From: Rhopalosiphum padi
Taxonomy: Eukaryota; Arthropoda; Insecta; Hemiptera; Aphididae
Length of the DNA: 64,000 nucleotides
NCBI RefSeq assembly: GCF_020882245.1
Contig: NC_083600.1
Coordinates: forward strand, 15,996,001 to 16,060,000
Direction: 5' to 3'
Position numbers and translations under genes: made by a program. The stretch's first letter is position 1. Each line of letters opens with the position of its first letter. Of this stretch, positions 36,829 to 51,556 are shown one piece after another. The notes below the pieces were generated by a model, which was not told where the DNA came from, searched no databases, and saw only the letters and a list, made by a program, of their open reading frames with translations.

Positions 36829-38727
36829 AAGTAAACCAGACTTTTGTAATACATCAAAACATATTATTTCGTATTCAAATATTATGATTTGATACTAATC
36901 ATAATACTGTAGTTAAATATTATATAATATATATAAATCAAATAAAAAGTATATCCATATATGTACATAAAAAAAATAAAATAAAAACAAACGTTTGTCG
37001 CGGGAGAAGGTAGTTGAAAAAACGAAAAATAAGCTACAACTGCACTTGATGATCTCGAAGGCTCTGGGGGTAACGGGATCGTAAGACGGTGCTGCAGAGA
37101 AGATAAATAGCGAAATTCATTTCAATACACTTACCCATACGGCCATACATGTAATATATAATCTATCTACTATTATTATGCATACAGTATATTACACATA
37201 ATATAAGTATTTTATTATTGTGTTTTAAGAACATATTTTGATTTTTTGATACGCGAATATATATATATATATATATATTTGTATATATACAGGGTCTTCC
37301 AAATTACGTATGTAAAAGTGTCCGATTTCGAACGAATCAAAACTATGTACAAACTATGAATAGAAAAAACATCGTTACATTTACACACACAAAAAAAAAA
37401 TTAAAACACGATAAAAATAAAACATATAATAATAAAAACAGAGATCATAAAGCCGACGACGCCGACTATCCGTACTTATATGTACCAAAAACTATGTATG
37501 TTATATTATACCAAGCACGTCTCTTGTCCCAGTTCGAGAAAATAAAAAACAAAGTATTATAATATATTAAATATTACACGTTTATGCTGCCACTACTCGC
37601 TACTTATATATATATATATACAAATATATAATATTATATATAATTTCGATAAATTAATTTACTATTCTGTCGTCGCACTCGATCTGTCATCGTACGACAC
37701 ATAATATAATAATATTATAAAGATATAACCTACTCACGAAATCACTATATGCACATAGGTAGGTAATTTTTAGGTATATATAGGCGCGATACGCCTACAC
37801 ACGCGACATTATTATAGTATATTACATACTACGCGCGACAAGAGCGTTCGCACGCGCGTATGTGTATAAGTAATGAAACGTTATCACAAAAAATATCATA
37901 TTTACACACACACACAGACACATCACACCAGCAATACCGCTATAAGACGACGTTTTTTTTTGTTGTTTTTTCTTTATTTTTTTTTTCGGAATTTCACATA
38001 TTTTTTCGATAAATTATACAATCGATATTATACTAAGTTATGTCTGTACAAAATAATTAACGTACCAATATAATAATATAATACAGGTGCGAAAGAAATC
38101 CTACATTCGATATTTTTAAGCTATGTATAAAATAATACATATAAATAATGATTTATATTGTATACGCACTGGGCAGCGGTTAAATAATTACAACCGCTAA
38201 AATATACATAACATAAATAATATCATAAACGCGATGTAGGTAATTTTTTTTTTATACATTTTTTCCTCGGCTTTTTCGTTTAACTATAATAATATCATTT
38301 AATTAAAAAAAATCATAATAATAATAATAATAATAAAAATGTATACACATTTTTGTACACGATATATTAAAAAAAAAAATTCATAAAGATGAGGAGGAGA
38401 GGTTTATTTTTGACTATTTCCATGTCTACTAACGTACTTTATATAGTGTAATATACAATATACAGGTACTGTCGGTAGTCGTGGGGTACTGGCCTGTTTC
38501 ACCGATCGTCGTGGACGTGGCGTGGAGGAATTACTGTGGGTGTCGATCGGTATTGAATACATACAGTGGCGTTCTGCACCGATGACCGCCGAGTGGTAGC
38601 TGCGCAGCAGTGGACCGATAGCGATGGCTTTAACACTCAATTATGGTGTCACACACAGCTTTCGTTGGTATAAATACACTATACGCTGGGCGAGCGATAG
38701 CGATGTATAGTGAGTCCGCCGCGTCGC
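36300..38727 (-). other. SoxD: Probable 3' UTR of SoxD (left end unknown)
   Basis: Sequence downstream of the SoxD stop codon. A minus-strand AATAAA (TTTATT at 38403-38408) lies about 320 nt after the stop and is one candidate end. The region keeps more CpG than the Hipk side (37.6-38.7 kb), suggesting the transcribed unit may reach further. It holds TA and TAA microsatellites and a CAGGGTCTTCCAAATTACG sequence at 37290 that looks like one end of a transposon. Confidence 0.4.
36721..36830. repeat. (AAT)n microsatellite
   Basis: About 110 bp of AAT/ATA units with a few interruptions (CAT, GTA). Confidence 0.95.
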
Positions 38728-41700
38728 CTAGTCCTCGTCGTGGCTGTCCCCGCCGAACGAAGGCGAGTTAGCCGGCGAGTACATCAAGTCCGGTGATATG
38801 GATCCATCGGGCGGATACCCAAAACTAGTGCCGGCAACGTCCGGTCCGGAACCGGAAGGACCGGCTCCCTCGCCCCTGTACCACAGCTGCCGCATCTCGT
38901 TTCGCCGCTGCCGCATCAGCGTCTTGTACTCGGATATCCGCATCTTTTTACCGTCCACGATGCACGTCCGTTTCGGTCTGGGTCGATACCGATAGTCCGG
39001 GTGCTTTTCCATGTGCAACTTGGACAGCCTAGACTGTTCCTCATAGTACGGCTGCTTGTCTGAGTTCGACATTGCCTTCCACCTGCCACCTATAGCGAGC
39101 GTCACAAATCACGCGATTATTAACAGATATACGACGACAAGGAAAAAAATTGTTTACCCACCTAATATTTTAGAAATGTTCGAATTGTGCATGTCGGGAC
39201 AAGCTTTCAAGATCTTTCGCCTCTCGTCCTTGGCCCAAACCATGAATGCGTTCATCGGTCTTTTGATGTGCTCGCCATCTTTCTTTTGCTGCCGTATCAT
39301 GCGACCTGCGATTACCAAAAAAGAATATTATAATATGTAAATGATCAATTATTTAGTGGTATTGCAGCTATATATTGTAACTCGCACGATGTCATTGCGC
39401 AAAGTATTATACAGATTTGATTCAATTGATTATATAGGTGATTCACAAAAAATGAAAAACTCCTTTAATAATGAATTTATTTAAATTCTTGACATTTTTT
39501 TATATTACTTAAGAAAGTTCCTGTAGCAATACGAGCTCTTATTTTTCAACTGAGAACCCCCTTTTTTAAAATTTTTATGTATCGACGTCAATATATCGGC
39601 GAATAGTTTTTAAGTTATCAAAATGTTTATGTTAATTGTTAATAATAACTTTTTTATTTAACACAAATACGCAATATTATCATAATATTATTTTGAAGGA
39701 CGTATTATAATATGTCATATTAATATATTATTAAAATAGTCCTAGTATTCGTATCTTATATGATACTCACATAGGCGCCCGCAGAAATTTTTCTATTGGG
39801 GGGGATGGCAATGTTAGGATTTGAGGAGAAATATTACAATTTTACTAGGTATACAATTCTCAATCAACTGCAAATAATCTAATTTAATGTTTCAATAATG
39901 GTAACCTATTATTCATATAATTGCTTTCAATTTGTTATATATTAAATAGTAATTTATCTTAAAATATTCAATTTAAAAAATATTTTAAAAAACCCTGGGG
40001 CGGGGGGTGTTGCCACAGCTTGCCCCCCTCCGGGCGCCATGTACTTACATATTATAAATGTTATTAGATTAATACCAATCACTTTATGTTCCAAGCATAT
40101 TATCATGAACCTATATTATCCTTAGTACTTATAAAAGCTAAATAATTCAAAAGTTTTTTTTATTCTTTCGAATTTTGATATTGACAAGTTAAAATGTTCA
40201 GAAATATTCGATAAAAAATTTACAATAGAACCCACTTAATTTCATTTGAAAAATAGAAGTTGCATCTTCACTCCTTAAGTAGTAAAAAAAATTCAAGGAT
40301 TTTATTGATTTTAACGTATATTTTTAAATTCCAAAAATCAAATTTTGAATAACTGCATTATTTACGAATAAAAATGGAGTAAGCATACTTGGTGAATCAT
40401 CTGGTATATTATATAGAACTGTTATAATCTAGTTGTTTGTGATTTTACACTCACCTCTGTCACTAGTATCGTCAGCAAGTTTGAAATTTGGATCATTGGG
40501 TCCCCAAGCTGTGAAAAAAAAATATAAAATACATGTTAAATCTCGTACTATTATAAATCCTGACCATACAACATATTCAGTCATTTATATATTTCTTACA
40601 TAGTTCCATGTTTTCGGAATGATCGTCCCTGTGGAGCTGAGGTGGGCATAGTTGGAATCCTGAGTATGGTGACATCTTGTCCTTACTGGGCGATAGGCTT
40701 ATTTTGCCTCCTGATATTCAACAAAAAAAAAATTATATGACGACAACAATAATATAATTTTATCAATTTGGCTACGTGTGTAATTATTGGGTATAATAAT
40801 AGCGTTGTTTTGTATTTTATTATATTTGTTTTAACTTTTAATTGAGTGCGAACTTTAGTCTCTATTTATATTCGTCTACATTATTTTTACACGAGGTTTT
40901 TTTTATATACCTATCTACTTCTTATATATTCAATTAGATCGCGATCGATGAACGGCTCAGATAAAGCGAACCGGTTCAAAGTACGCTTTAAATAACACAT
41001 TATTTTAATTCTGCCAATGCGATTATATTATTATGTTTTTACGAACACGTATATTTCATTACCAATGGTTTGGTACCAGGACTGAACTAGCGCCGTAATA
41101 TGCAAACATCACAAATACGTGCACATTAATAATTTTATTGTTTGGTCCGATATACAATAGTATAATATTATCAGCTGGAAATATATATATGTGAAATATA
41201 CCTTATTTATTTATGTTTACTCTATTTTTACGTGTCTTTGGCGCAATCAAATCCGCGTATAATGATTTAATTACAAAAGTGTAATATTTTAACGGTTCGC
41301 TATTTATCGATTGACCTCGGACGTGTACTGCCGTCTGCCGATAACATCTGCATAAGTGACCAAATGCCGACGTTTGACCCAAAGGCGGCGCCAAAAGTCA
41401 TTGGGCGACACCTTTTGTTCCATTACGCTTAACAATTCGTCAAAACAAATAACAACGCGAAAAAGTAAAATACGTATAGGTTCTTATATATATATATAGT
41501 ATAGTACCGGAATTTAGGTGGCGAACGCGTTAATCGTTTTTTTTATACTATTATTGTTTAGTGATGTTTATGAAATACCGACGGGAAACAACCTTCGTGA
41601 GCTATAACATACGTATAAATTAATATATGTATATATTGTGTCTAATCTAACAAAACGAATACAATTATAAATTATTATATTCTCGTTTTCAAATTATCAA

Positions 41701-44700
41701 ACAACAGCAGGAGGTGCGCGCAGATAACTCGAGAGAATAATAATTATTGCATTGAACCGTGAGCGAAAAGGTATGTCGATAAAGCGAATAATAAGTCATT
41801 AACGGTTCCCCGGACTTCGAATAAACCGATTTCCAAGGCTTGCACGAAAATAATAATTTATACGGTTTGAATTTTCGCGACCGCAATTTTCGTTAGCTCG
41901 TACGATTTATAGCACGTGTCGGTTTTGAAAAAAAAATATGTCTATTCTAACGAACCGAAATTATATATTCACCAAAGGTAGTATTATTATAATATAAAAA
42001 TTATAACCGGATGCGGTAATTTATTTTTATTTTTACGTTCCAATATGTTTCCCGACGATTTAACAGGTTTAAGGACATCATAAATACATTATATAATAAC
42101 AATTTATTGGTTGGAATTTTTTAAAATTTACACTGGTCACTTGACTATGACCGATTGACGGAACTGTGCGCCTGATTGTTATACGTAAATATAGATTATA
42201 GTTGGGTTCGTAGGTATATAGTATGAGTTTGGATCACTATTGTTTACTGAAAAACTAAAATTCAGTGGCGATCGATTTAACAGAAAAACTGCTCTTACCG
42301 GCGGACGAGTGGTGCTGCGGAGGAGGTTGTGGTATGCCAGCGTACGGCATGAATCCTCTGGGCACCGGTATGGGTGGTGGAAGGAGTTTCGGCGTGGCCG
42401 CAGCCGGTGGACTGACCAATCCCTGACCGGAACCAGACCGCCTGTTGGCCGTTCCTGGCGTGGTGGCTGGTGGTGAAGACGACGATGAGTTCCAGCTGGC
42501 GCCACCCGAACTTCTTGGCGCAAACATGTTGTTGGCCTGTTGTTGCAGCTGGTGTTGCAGTTGCTGTTGTTGTTGCTGCTGTTGCTGCTGCTGCTGCTGG
42601 AGATGATGGTGTTGCTGTTGCTGCTGCTGTTGCTGGTGGTGGTGGTGCTGCTGTTGGAGATGTTGGAGGTGGTGTTGTGGTGTCGTCGATGACGGCGGAT
42701 GCGGTTGCGGCGTGGGCGACTTGCGTTTGGTCAGATTCAGCGGCGCATCTGGGTCAGCAGTCGTCGTTTGATGCTGCAGCTGTTGTTGTTGCTGCGTCTG
42801 GCCCGGCGGCGGTGTCTGCTGCTGTTCCTGTTGCAGTTGCATGGAACATTGGCTGGCCGACGACGTGGACGGCGGTCGGCCGTTGTTGGACCACACGGCT
42901 GTTGGCATGACCTGATGTGAAAAGTGAACGAGTAAATAGCATGTCAATTCTATGTTAATATAAAATATTATGTAGATTATAAATTATGATATAACATATC
43001 ATAATTATTGAAATAACGAAAATGAATAATCTTAAATAATGAGTTTTGACCGAGAAAATACATCAAGGGGAAAATTTGTATAGCTAAGGTACTCACGTTA
43101 CAATTGGTGGATGCCGTCGTAGTGGAAGTCTGTTGCTGTTGATTGGCCAGCGCCGCCGCGTTGGAACAGTGCGACAGGCCGCGCAGTTGGTCCAACAATG
43201 GCAGGAAGAACAGAGACTGAGGGTTCGGAAGGCTTGGTATCCCTTTCAGGTGGTTGAACTAAAAAAACACGAAAAATTGTTGATAAAGATTATTATAAAA
43301 AAGACAAAAAATCACGCATTAAACGTCGCATTTACAAATAATTTTTTTTTCTAGGAAAGAACTATAACCCCAAAATAAAATTCAAATATGAATTTGTATA
43401 TAATATTATGTAATATACTGGACAGCGTATATTGTACAACGAGTTATAAGTATTTTCATTTAAATAATAAAACGAACACTCAAAACTTTTAATTAGTAGA
43501 AAAAATTAAGCTAGTCGAAAATATTTGTACGTGCCATATGAGGAAAAAAATTATTATCGACTTGACGAAAGTAAGGAACAAATTTTTACTTCAGGTTTCC
43601 CGAGTTGATGTTATATTATACAGTGTGTTGAATGCATCACAAGTTATATAATAATTAAAATATAAGTTACCAATAATGATATAACGATATAATATCGTTG
43701 CAGGATATAGGTACCCGCACTGGATGTACGCTGAAGTTAATTTACGATGAAATATTTAACGACGAATACAACGTTTACAGACCAAATACTATTTACGTTA
43801 TACACTACAGTATTCTACTACTGCGTTTGATTAATGAACGTTTGTAGACGGTATTGCCGACGATACTAAGTAAAACGTATTCTGATATTCATATATATAA
43901 TATATACAATATTATTTGCATACAGCATGCGTGTAACACATATCAAAGCCAATAGTATTAATTCTGCACACGACTGTCGTGGGACAGCGGGTTTTTTTTT
44001 ATCGTGTCTCACTTACACACTCCCCCGCGTCACAGTTTTATTGTCCTATAAGACGGTCGACGTTTTTTTCCAGTTAAATCATCTGAATAGTTAAAAATCT
44101 TTTGCTCATCTTTTTTCACTCTTCCGTCACCGCCTCCCCCGCGCTGCATAGTATATTATATTATTCACATATACATCCTGCAATCCAACCTAGTGCGTCT
44201 ATTCTAATTTCTGGCAAAAACCGTCTCGGTGAGATGTATGATTCCAGAATACACATGCAGCATTTGCTAATTTATTTATTAATATCGTCGCGCGTGTTCC
44301 GGTTTCCGGTGCGATTAAAACATATGGTTTTGTCACGACCACGGTGAATCATTTTAATACCACTATATAATACTATACGTGTTTTTACGTTTGAACAACG
44401 CATAATGAGTAAAAAAAATTAAAAGAAATGTTGTCACACTCATCAGATCTAATCGCTGGTTTAGCTGACGATGGGAACGATCTAGAAAAAAAAATCAATG
44501 AATCTGCACACATGATACATGTGCATAATGTGACATCGTGTTTTTGAATCGGTAATTTCGAAGACACGCGTTAATTAACCGGAAGTGAAAACTGAAAACA
44601 ATATAAGATCTCATGTCACAAAGATAAACTTTATTCATTTTCTATTATAGATCGTAGATACCATTTCCAAAATAAATAGATCACCGTCATTAGTCTTTCA

Positions 44701-47700
44701 TAGACATGGCTCATATAGTCATATAAGTCAAATGGAGGTCCGCACACACACATATATATATATATTGTTTGTTCATATTCTATCAAGCTCTCAGCTGGTT
44801 GTGCACACACACTTATACATACCAGCGAGCGCAGGGCATTTTAAAAAGATTATGGCCGAAAGACAAAGTGCGAAATCGTGGCAACGGTCCAGTACTTAAA
44901 ATATAATAATATACCGTCGTCGTCGTTGTCGTATTATACGAAAGTTTGTGGCAGTGGAGCCTATATAGCGGTGACATCGGAGGCAACCATCCAATTCTCT
45001 AGATTTATTATTATTTATTAGATTATTTAACGCCTATACGACAATTCTCGCTCATACACACACTGACATATATACTTGACGGCAGCAATTCGACCGGATA
45101 ATAGTGTGCAGTATTATAATGTGTTTGTGTGTGTGTATGCGTGTGTGCATGCGCGCGCATTGATAAAACGTAACGAAAATAGTTACATTTTGCGATGCAA
45201 AAATGTCGCTAATTTTTATACGAAAAATAAGGGTTTGTTTGGTTTAAAAAACAAATTAGGAAAAGTATTCACGAAGAGCGTGCGGAAGTTTTTTCGGTTG
45301 TAGTTGTACACACGTAAATATTTTTTTCATCTTTTGCCGTGTTCTTGTGCAAAGTGGGTTTACAGAAGCCATCGGCAAAAGCACTTACGGCTACGTCACC
45401 TCTCTTCTGTTGACTTATTCATAATATACAATGCTCGCTTCGAGGATAAAAAAGAAAATGCTTTTAAATTATTCTTTTTGTCGTATTTTTTTTTTTTAGA
45501 CGTGACCCGAAATTTGTGGTGTAAAAGATTTTTGTTATTATTATTATGTATTTCGTGGGGGCGCGAAGTTCATTTATGAATATTGAACGAACCCGGTCGC
45601 CACTGCTGCGGTCTTTGAACCGCACGCTTCGTGTTTACCATCACCGCCGCTGTAGCAAAGCCCTTTTCAATATTTAATTCGTGATAGGTATCGATTGCGG
45701 ACGACTTTTCATATTGTCATTATTGGGTGGCGTTGTTTTATCGCAAAAAAAAAATATCAATGGCTGGGAAAAAGGAAAAAAAGCTTAAAAGTATATAATA
45801 TATGCACATTAAAAAAAAATAATAATAACCGTTTTCCACTGAGAACAAGATCCTCTCGTCGACCTTTTCAAATTTTTTTCTTCATATTTTATTCTATCAC
45901 TTCCACCTCAAATACCACCGCCACCATTACTACTACTACCACTCAGTAAACAATGGATATCGTTTAAAACGACGTCTCGGGGGTAATCGTAATAACGCGC
46001 ACGGGGGAGGATGCGTTGCACTAAGAACCGTAGACTATAGGAGATATTAAAAGCGCACAGCATGTTTTACGCATATATAATGTATTATAAAGACTGCCGT
46101 CGATTCTTGCGGCATCGCCGGGACGTGCGTGTATCATTGTTGACAATATATACTTCAAAGTGAACTGTGTATTCGCAAGTATATGAGTGTGTGTCTGTTT
46201 GGAATTGCAGCCCTTGTCGTGTGTCTGTTATTATTATTTTTTTTGACGAGTGGTGTACCGAATGCAAACAATGAAAATACGTTCTAATTATTCACCACTA
46301 TACATGTTTGAATTTTCTGCTCTTCTTTTTTTTCTCCCCCGCACCACCCACTTGTCGCTGTCATCCCTAGCTAATCTCGGCCAACGGTATATGACGCAAT
46401 ACATACTAATATATACGTATTTGTTTTAGATTATTGCGCGTGTGTCGCGTTCGTGCACGGAGGAGTGACACAATATCAAAAATGTATAAAGGGCCCGGCC
46501 GGAAACCGGGAAAGACGATACAATATAATTATAATACATAGCTGCCGGGGATTAGGCGAATAATCATCACTGCAGTACATACAGTTTTTTTCCCTCGACC
46601 AATTCAAATGCCATTGTCCGATCGACGGGAAAAAAATCCGTGCACTATTTATACGTGAAGAGCACGTGTCGCCGATTTTCGAGATTGCAATTGCACGCGA
46701 CCTTTGGTTTTACTGTTGTTTTTATATAATTAGGGATACCGTACATCTAATGTACTCGAACGCCCAATTCCAATTATTATTATATATTCGATTTACTAAT
46801 AGTATAGAGAATATATACCATTTACGCGTGTCATTAAATCGCTGGTACTTGCAGAATCCAAATTGCCTGCAATTGCACATTTCGTTGTGAAAAACAAATA
46901 CCAGATATATAGTCGGCGTTTGCAGTTTCGTGTTTTAAACTCGTAAATGCATTATTGCAGTAGTGGAAGTTGTATGAAAAAAAAAAGAATCGAAGAAGAA
47001 CTATAATATTATATTAATGTATAGTATTGTTTCACAATATCAAAACACAATCATTGCGCAACATTAAATAGGCGGCTGCAAAACGTGATGACATTATATA
47101 AAAAAAACCGACTCACCACAAAATATTATTGTTAATTTGAAAGAAACCATTTTTATACATGCGTATCACATACTATGAGAGACATGGCCATATGCCTACA
47201 AGGGGCTAGTATATCTACATTATTATATTGTTATAACTATCCATTGCAATATTGTAGTACACTGATACTACATACTATATATCTATATACGGTTATAATA
47301 ATGTGAAAAACATGTTGGCGAATTCTTCAAGAGATTTCAATTTATAATAATTTAATAGCGGGCAAAGTGCTTAGTCGTAAATAATAATAATTGAGAATGA
47401 CACGAGGTCCACAGAATCCGACGGTCTGTAGCTCGGGAAAAAAGCATATACCTCGTCAACGCGATACACATATAATATTATACGTATATTTATGCGTATC
47501 CGCGTGATCATATTAAATGAGTTATTTGCAAATATGTACAAGGTTGTTCAAAAGTTTTGTGTTAAAAATTGGTCACAGGATGTATATATAGGTACAATAT
47601 TACATTATGCTAACGCGATACCCTTGTAGGTACCTCCCATTTGTCACTTTTGTACGTTGTAACGTACAATTTGTGCGACTCTGCAGTATATTATAATTTT

Positions 47701-50700
47701 AATAATCGCACAGCAAAGACCGACAATATGAAACATGTCGAACTCCATGTGTGCTTATAGGCCCTTGAGGGGGTCGTAGCCGCGACGACGGTGGTATCAA
47801 AGAGATAACATTGCGGATAACAGAACAACGCGCGCGGGCAAACAATGTGGCATTGTACACACGCTCGTCGCGACAGTGGTGGTAACACACACACACACAT
47901 GCACACACATTTACGGTATACAGTATACATTATTATTACAGATATATATGTATGCGTGTGATGACGATAGCGGTGAGTGTATTCTCTTTATAATATAAAC
48001 ATCAGAGTAATAATAACGTCCCCGCGGTCCGGTCGTATACATATATGCACGTACAATATATATTGTACGAGTATATATAGGTAGTACGCGTAATCACACA
48101 GCTTTGTCGTCGATAACTACCACCACCCATACCCATCGTACATCACCGAAAAACTTAGGGTCGTCCGACCCCCCAGAAATCATTGGGTACATTACGTTGT
48201 TGTCCGACGATTTTTTTTTTCTTCTTTTTGTCCCTCTCTTCAATTTACAAACTGTTTTGTTTGTCGTTATTTTTCGGGCTTTTTTTTTTATTAATCTCCA
48301 TAGATACGTATTATGTCAATGTACACCCGCGCGGTCATTAGCTTCCACTTGTCTCCGCAATAAGCTAAATGGATTCGTGTCGGTTTTTTCCCCGTCCACG
48401 TGCACATATAAATAGGTATGAATGTTACGGTTTGTATCGGGGAGGTTCTTGTCTGTATGTGTTATCTCGTTGCATGTTATACAAATCGCAGCTAGCGTAT
48501 ACATATTACAGAACGTTAAAAGAGTGGATCGGTAACAATATATACGTAGGAGAAAGGCCAATTACGATATTAACATTCACAAATTTCAATGGTTTAATTT
48601 TTAGATAATGGTTTGGAGTTTTTTAACGGAATATATTTTGTACCTGACTATTACAAAAATATTATATAACTATATAAGTAACATTTACCAATGTATTTTA
48701 CACATATTTTAAAAATAACATATAAAACTATTATGTTTAATAATAATAATATTTACTTCAGCTACTGTATAATAATATAATATATAATATATGCATTGCA
48801 TGATATATTAAATAAATTCTGCCAATCACGCATTTTTTGTCGACACGTATTGTTCTGGAGAAAAACAATTTTCGACAGAGGTGGTACATACATACACACA
48901 CACACACACACTCATTACATCAGACTTCACTATTGGCGGTGACGAACTATGGGTAGGCGGCGAGAAACTCTTCGAGTCAGGAGGGATACGCGGTAATAAT
49001 AATAATCATAATCGTAATTATAATAATAATAATAATCATCTCGTGCACTATTATACTTTATGGCAGAAAAACCCACAGAAAGTGCGAGAACAAGTGGATA
49101 AGTCACAATGGCAAACACCGCCATCGTCGCAAGAACACTCACACAAAGAGTTTTCACTTTAGAAATAATAATAATAATTTCAAATGAATAATAATAATAG
49201 AGTTTTGTGTTACTTCGGTGGCGGTGGGCGACGATGGTGGTGAAGTGCTACTGCACTGTATACATAATAATATATACGCACCGCATCGGTCGTCCGATCG
49301 GCACGCGAGAGTGTTGTTGGCGGGGGTGTTTTACAAGTGTGTCGCGGATTTTTTTTTTTTTTTTAACAACGTGGTTTTTCAAAGAATTATTATTTTTAAT
49401 GAGGCCTAACCCACAACTCGCGGCATGAACAACAGTCGTGTGGTTTTTCAATACACTGCGATATACGTATACATCACCTCATATATGTATACATAATATA
49501 CATTTTACATCACAGCAAACAACTTTATTGGATGTTATAAAATTAAAAAGTAATACCTTCTCATTAATAATCAAAATTATCATTCATGACAATAAAATGG
49601 TACAGTAATAATATATTTTATTTCAATAACATTGTATTGTACCTAGGCACATACCTATTCATAATATCGTAATTCGTGGGTCAGTAGGTGGTATGGTGTG
49701 TACGTACACGCGCGAGTACCAACGCTGAATGCCAAGATAGAGTAATATCGGTTCATTAGGTCGGACAGGATAGGATGCGCCAAAATAGTTACTGCGCGAT
49801 TTCACTTTTCTAAATAAAGTTGTGTGTGCGCTCGCGTGTTTCGAGTTCTTTCCGGTTAATTGATTAATATGGTTGCCAGAAATCCAGTACGAAATGTGTG
49901 ATATGTGCTTTCTTCTTAGTTGAATGGTTTGGATTGCTAAATGCTAATCATGGTACCAAGATTCGATAATAGAAAATAATTGTAGTACCTATTATGTCCT
50001 AACAAAAAAGCTCTTATTATTTTTGTTTTTAGTACTATTGGATATACCTACGTTTGTCGTCAGTCGTCACTGATCGGTGATGACGATTGCAGATACTAAT
50101 TATTGAGAAATATTATTTTGCCATTTCAGATATAAACTCTACACGCCAATACGCTATATATTAAACAAAATAATATGTAGTGTCAACAAAACCCAATTGT
50201 ACGGATTAGGGTTTGGGTTATATTGACGCGGTCACTATATGTAATATGTATAAATGTTTTTTAATATTTAAAACGGCTTTTAAATAATTTTACTAACAAA
50301 AATTTAGGTAAATAGTATTTTAATTATAAGCATTTAATTTGTAACTATAGATAAATACTGACTTTTTTTTAACAAATCAAAATAATATAAAACAATACAG
50401 AATCCTTTTTGCTGATAATTTTTATAAATAACTTGCTTTGGGTAATATTCGTTACTTTTGTTACATTTATTTTATAATATAAGCTATGTATAATAATAAC
50501 ACAATTTATTGAAAACACAAATATATATCTGGGAGACTAATCTTCATTATCGTCCGAATCACGATGGTGACAAATTAACATGGCAACTTGCCCATAACAA
50601 AGTATTTGTGTCAATTATCCCCAAATCGGTTTTATTTAATAATTTATTAATTTCCATTATTGAAAAAAAATCAGGGTACTTATAGTTATTTAATTTACAT

Positions 50701-51500
50701 AATTATTAAAACATTTAGTTATAAATAGTTTCTATTGTATTTATGTTGGTAATTTTTAATTTGTTATACAATATAATAGATTTTATTTAATAATTTGATA
50801 AATTACATTGGACATACATGGATTTAAATTACACAATTTTAGTTTTACGCGTAATCATTTACTAATTAAATGATTGATGCAAGGGTTGTATTGCGTTGTG
50901 GCCAAAAAAATGTTATAAGTTATTTTGTATCTGATGTATGTCAACTTATACCGCTATTATAAACTTTTTCCAGTTACTACTGGTTACTAAGTAAACAGAA
51001 CACGAAGAAAACGCACATGAAAAATTCAATGGACAATGCATTAGACGTTTAAGTCGGGGATTAATAATTCGGCATTCGGGCAATGAAATCTCCTGTATTC
51101 GCCATCACCGCCACTACCGGACATACGATCTGTGCGTGTTTGTAGTAGTCGTTCCGCAGCTCGACAAAGGCGTAAATCGGTGGAAACCTTTTAACGGACC
51201 TAGCTAAGACAGAGACTTTGCGGTGGCGTTAAGAACCACGTAATTCCGACCATGTCCAACCTTCGTTCGTCCATATAATATTCGTACGAACGTGTAATCT
51301 TGTAATCTCCTTGTTCGTCCCGCGCGTAATACGTCTTCTTATTTTTCTAACAACCTCGTAAGCCGTTTGACATTTACCATATGGCCCCTTCACCCCACCA
51401 CCAACCCATCGCCACCACGCCGTTGTCTACCCCCCAACCTCACACAAGTCGTGATCACGAAACGGTAGAGTGTAATGCGCCGGCGAACATCCTGTACACT

Positions 51501-51556
<56 letters not shown>

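Noticed and set aside
42470..42910. 146-codon plus-strand frame rich in Ala and Val
   Set aside because: It is the antisense of the SoxD CAG/CAC-rich exon, and repeats of that kind stay open in several frames.
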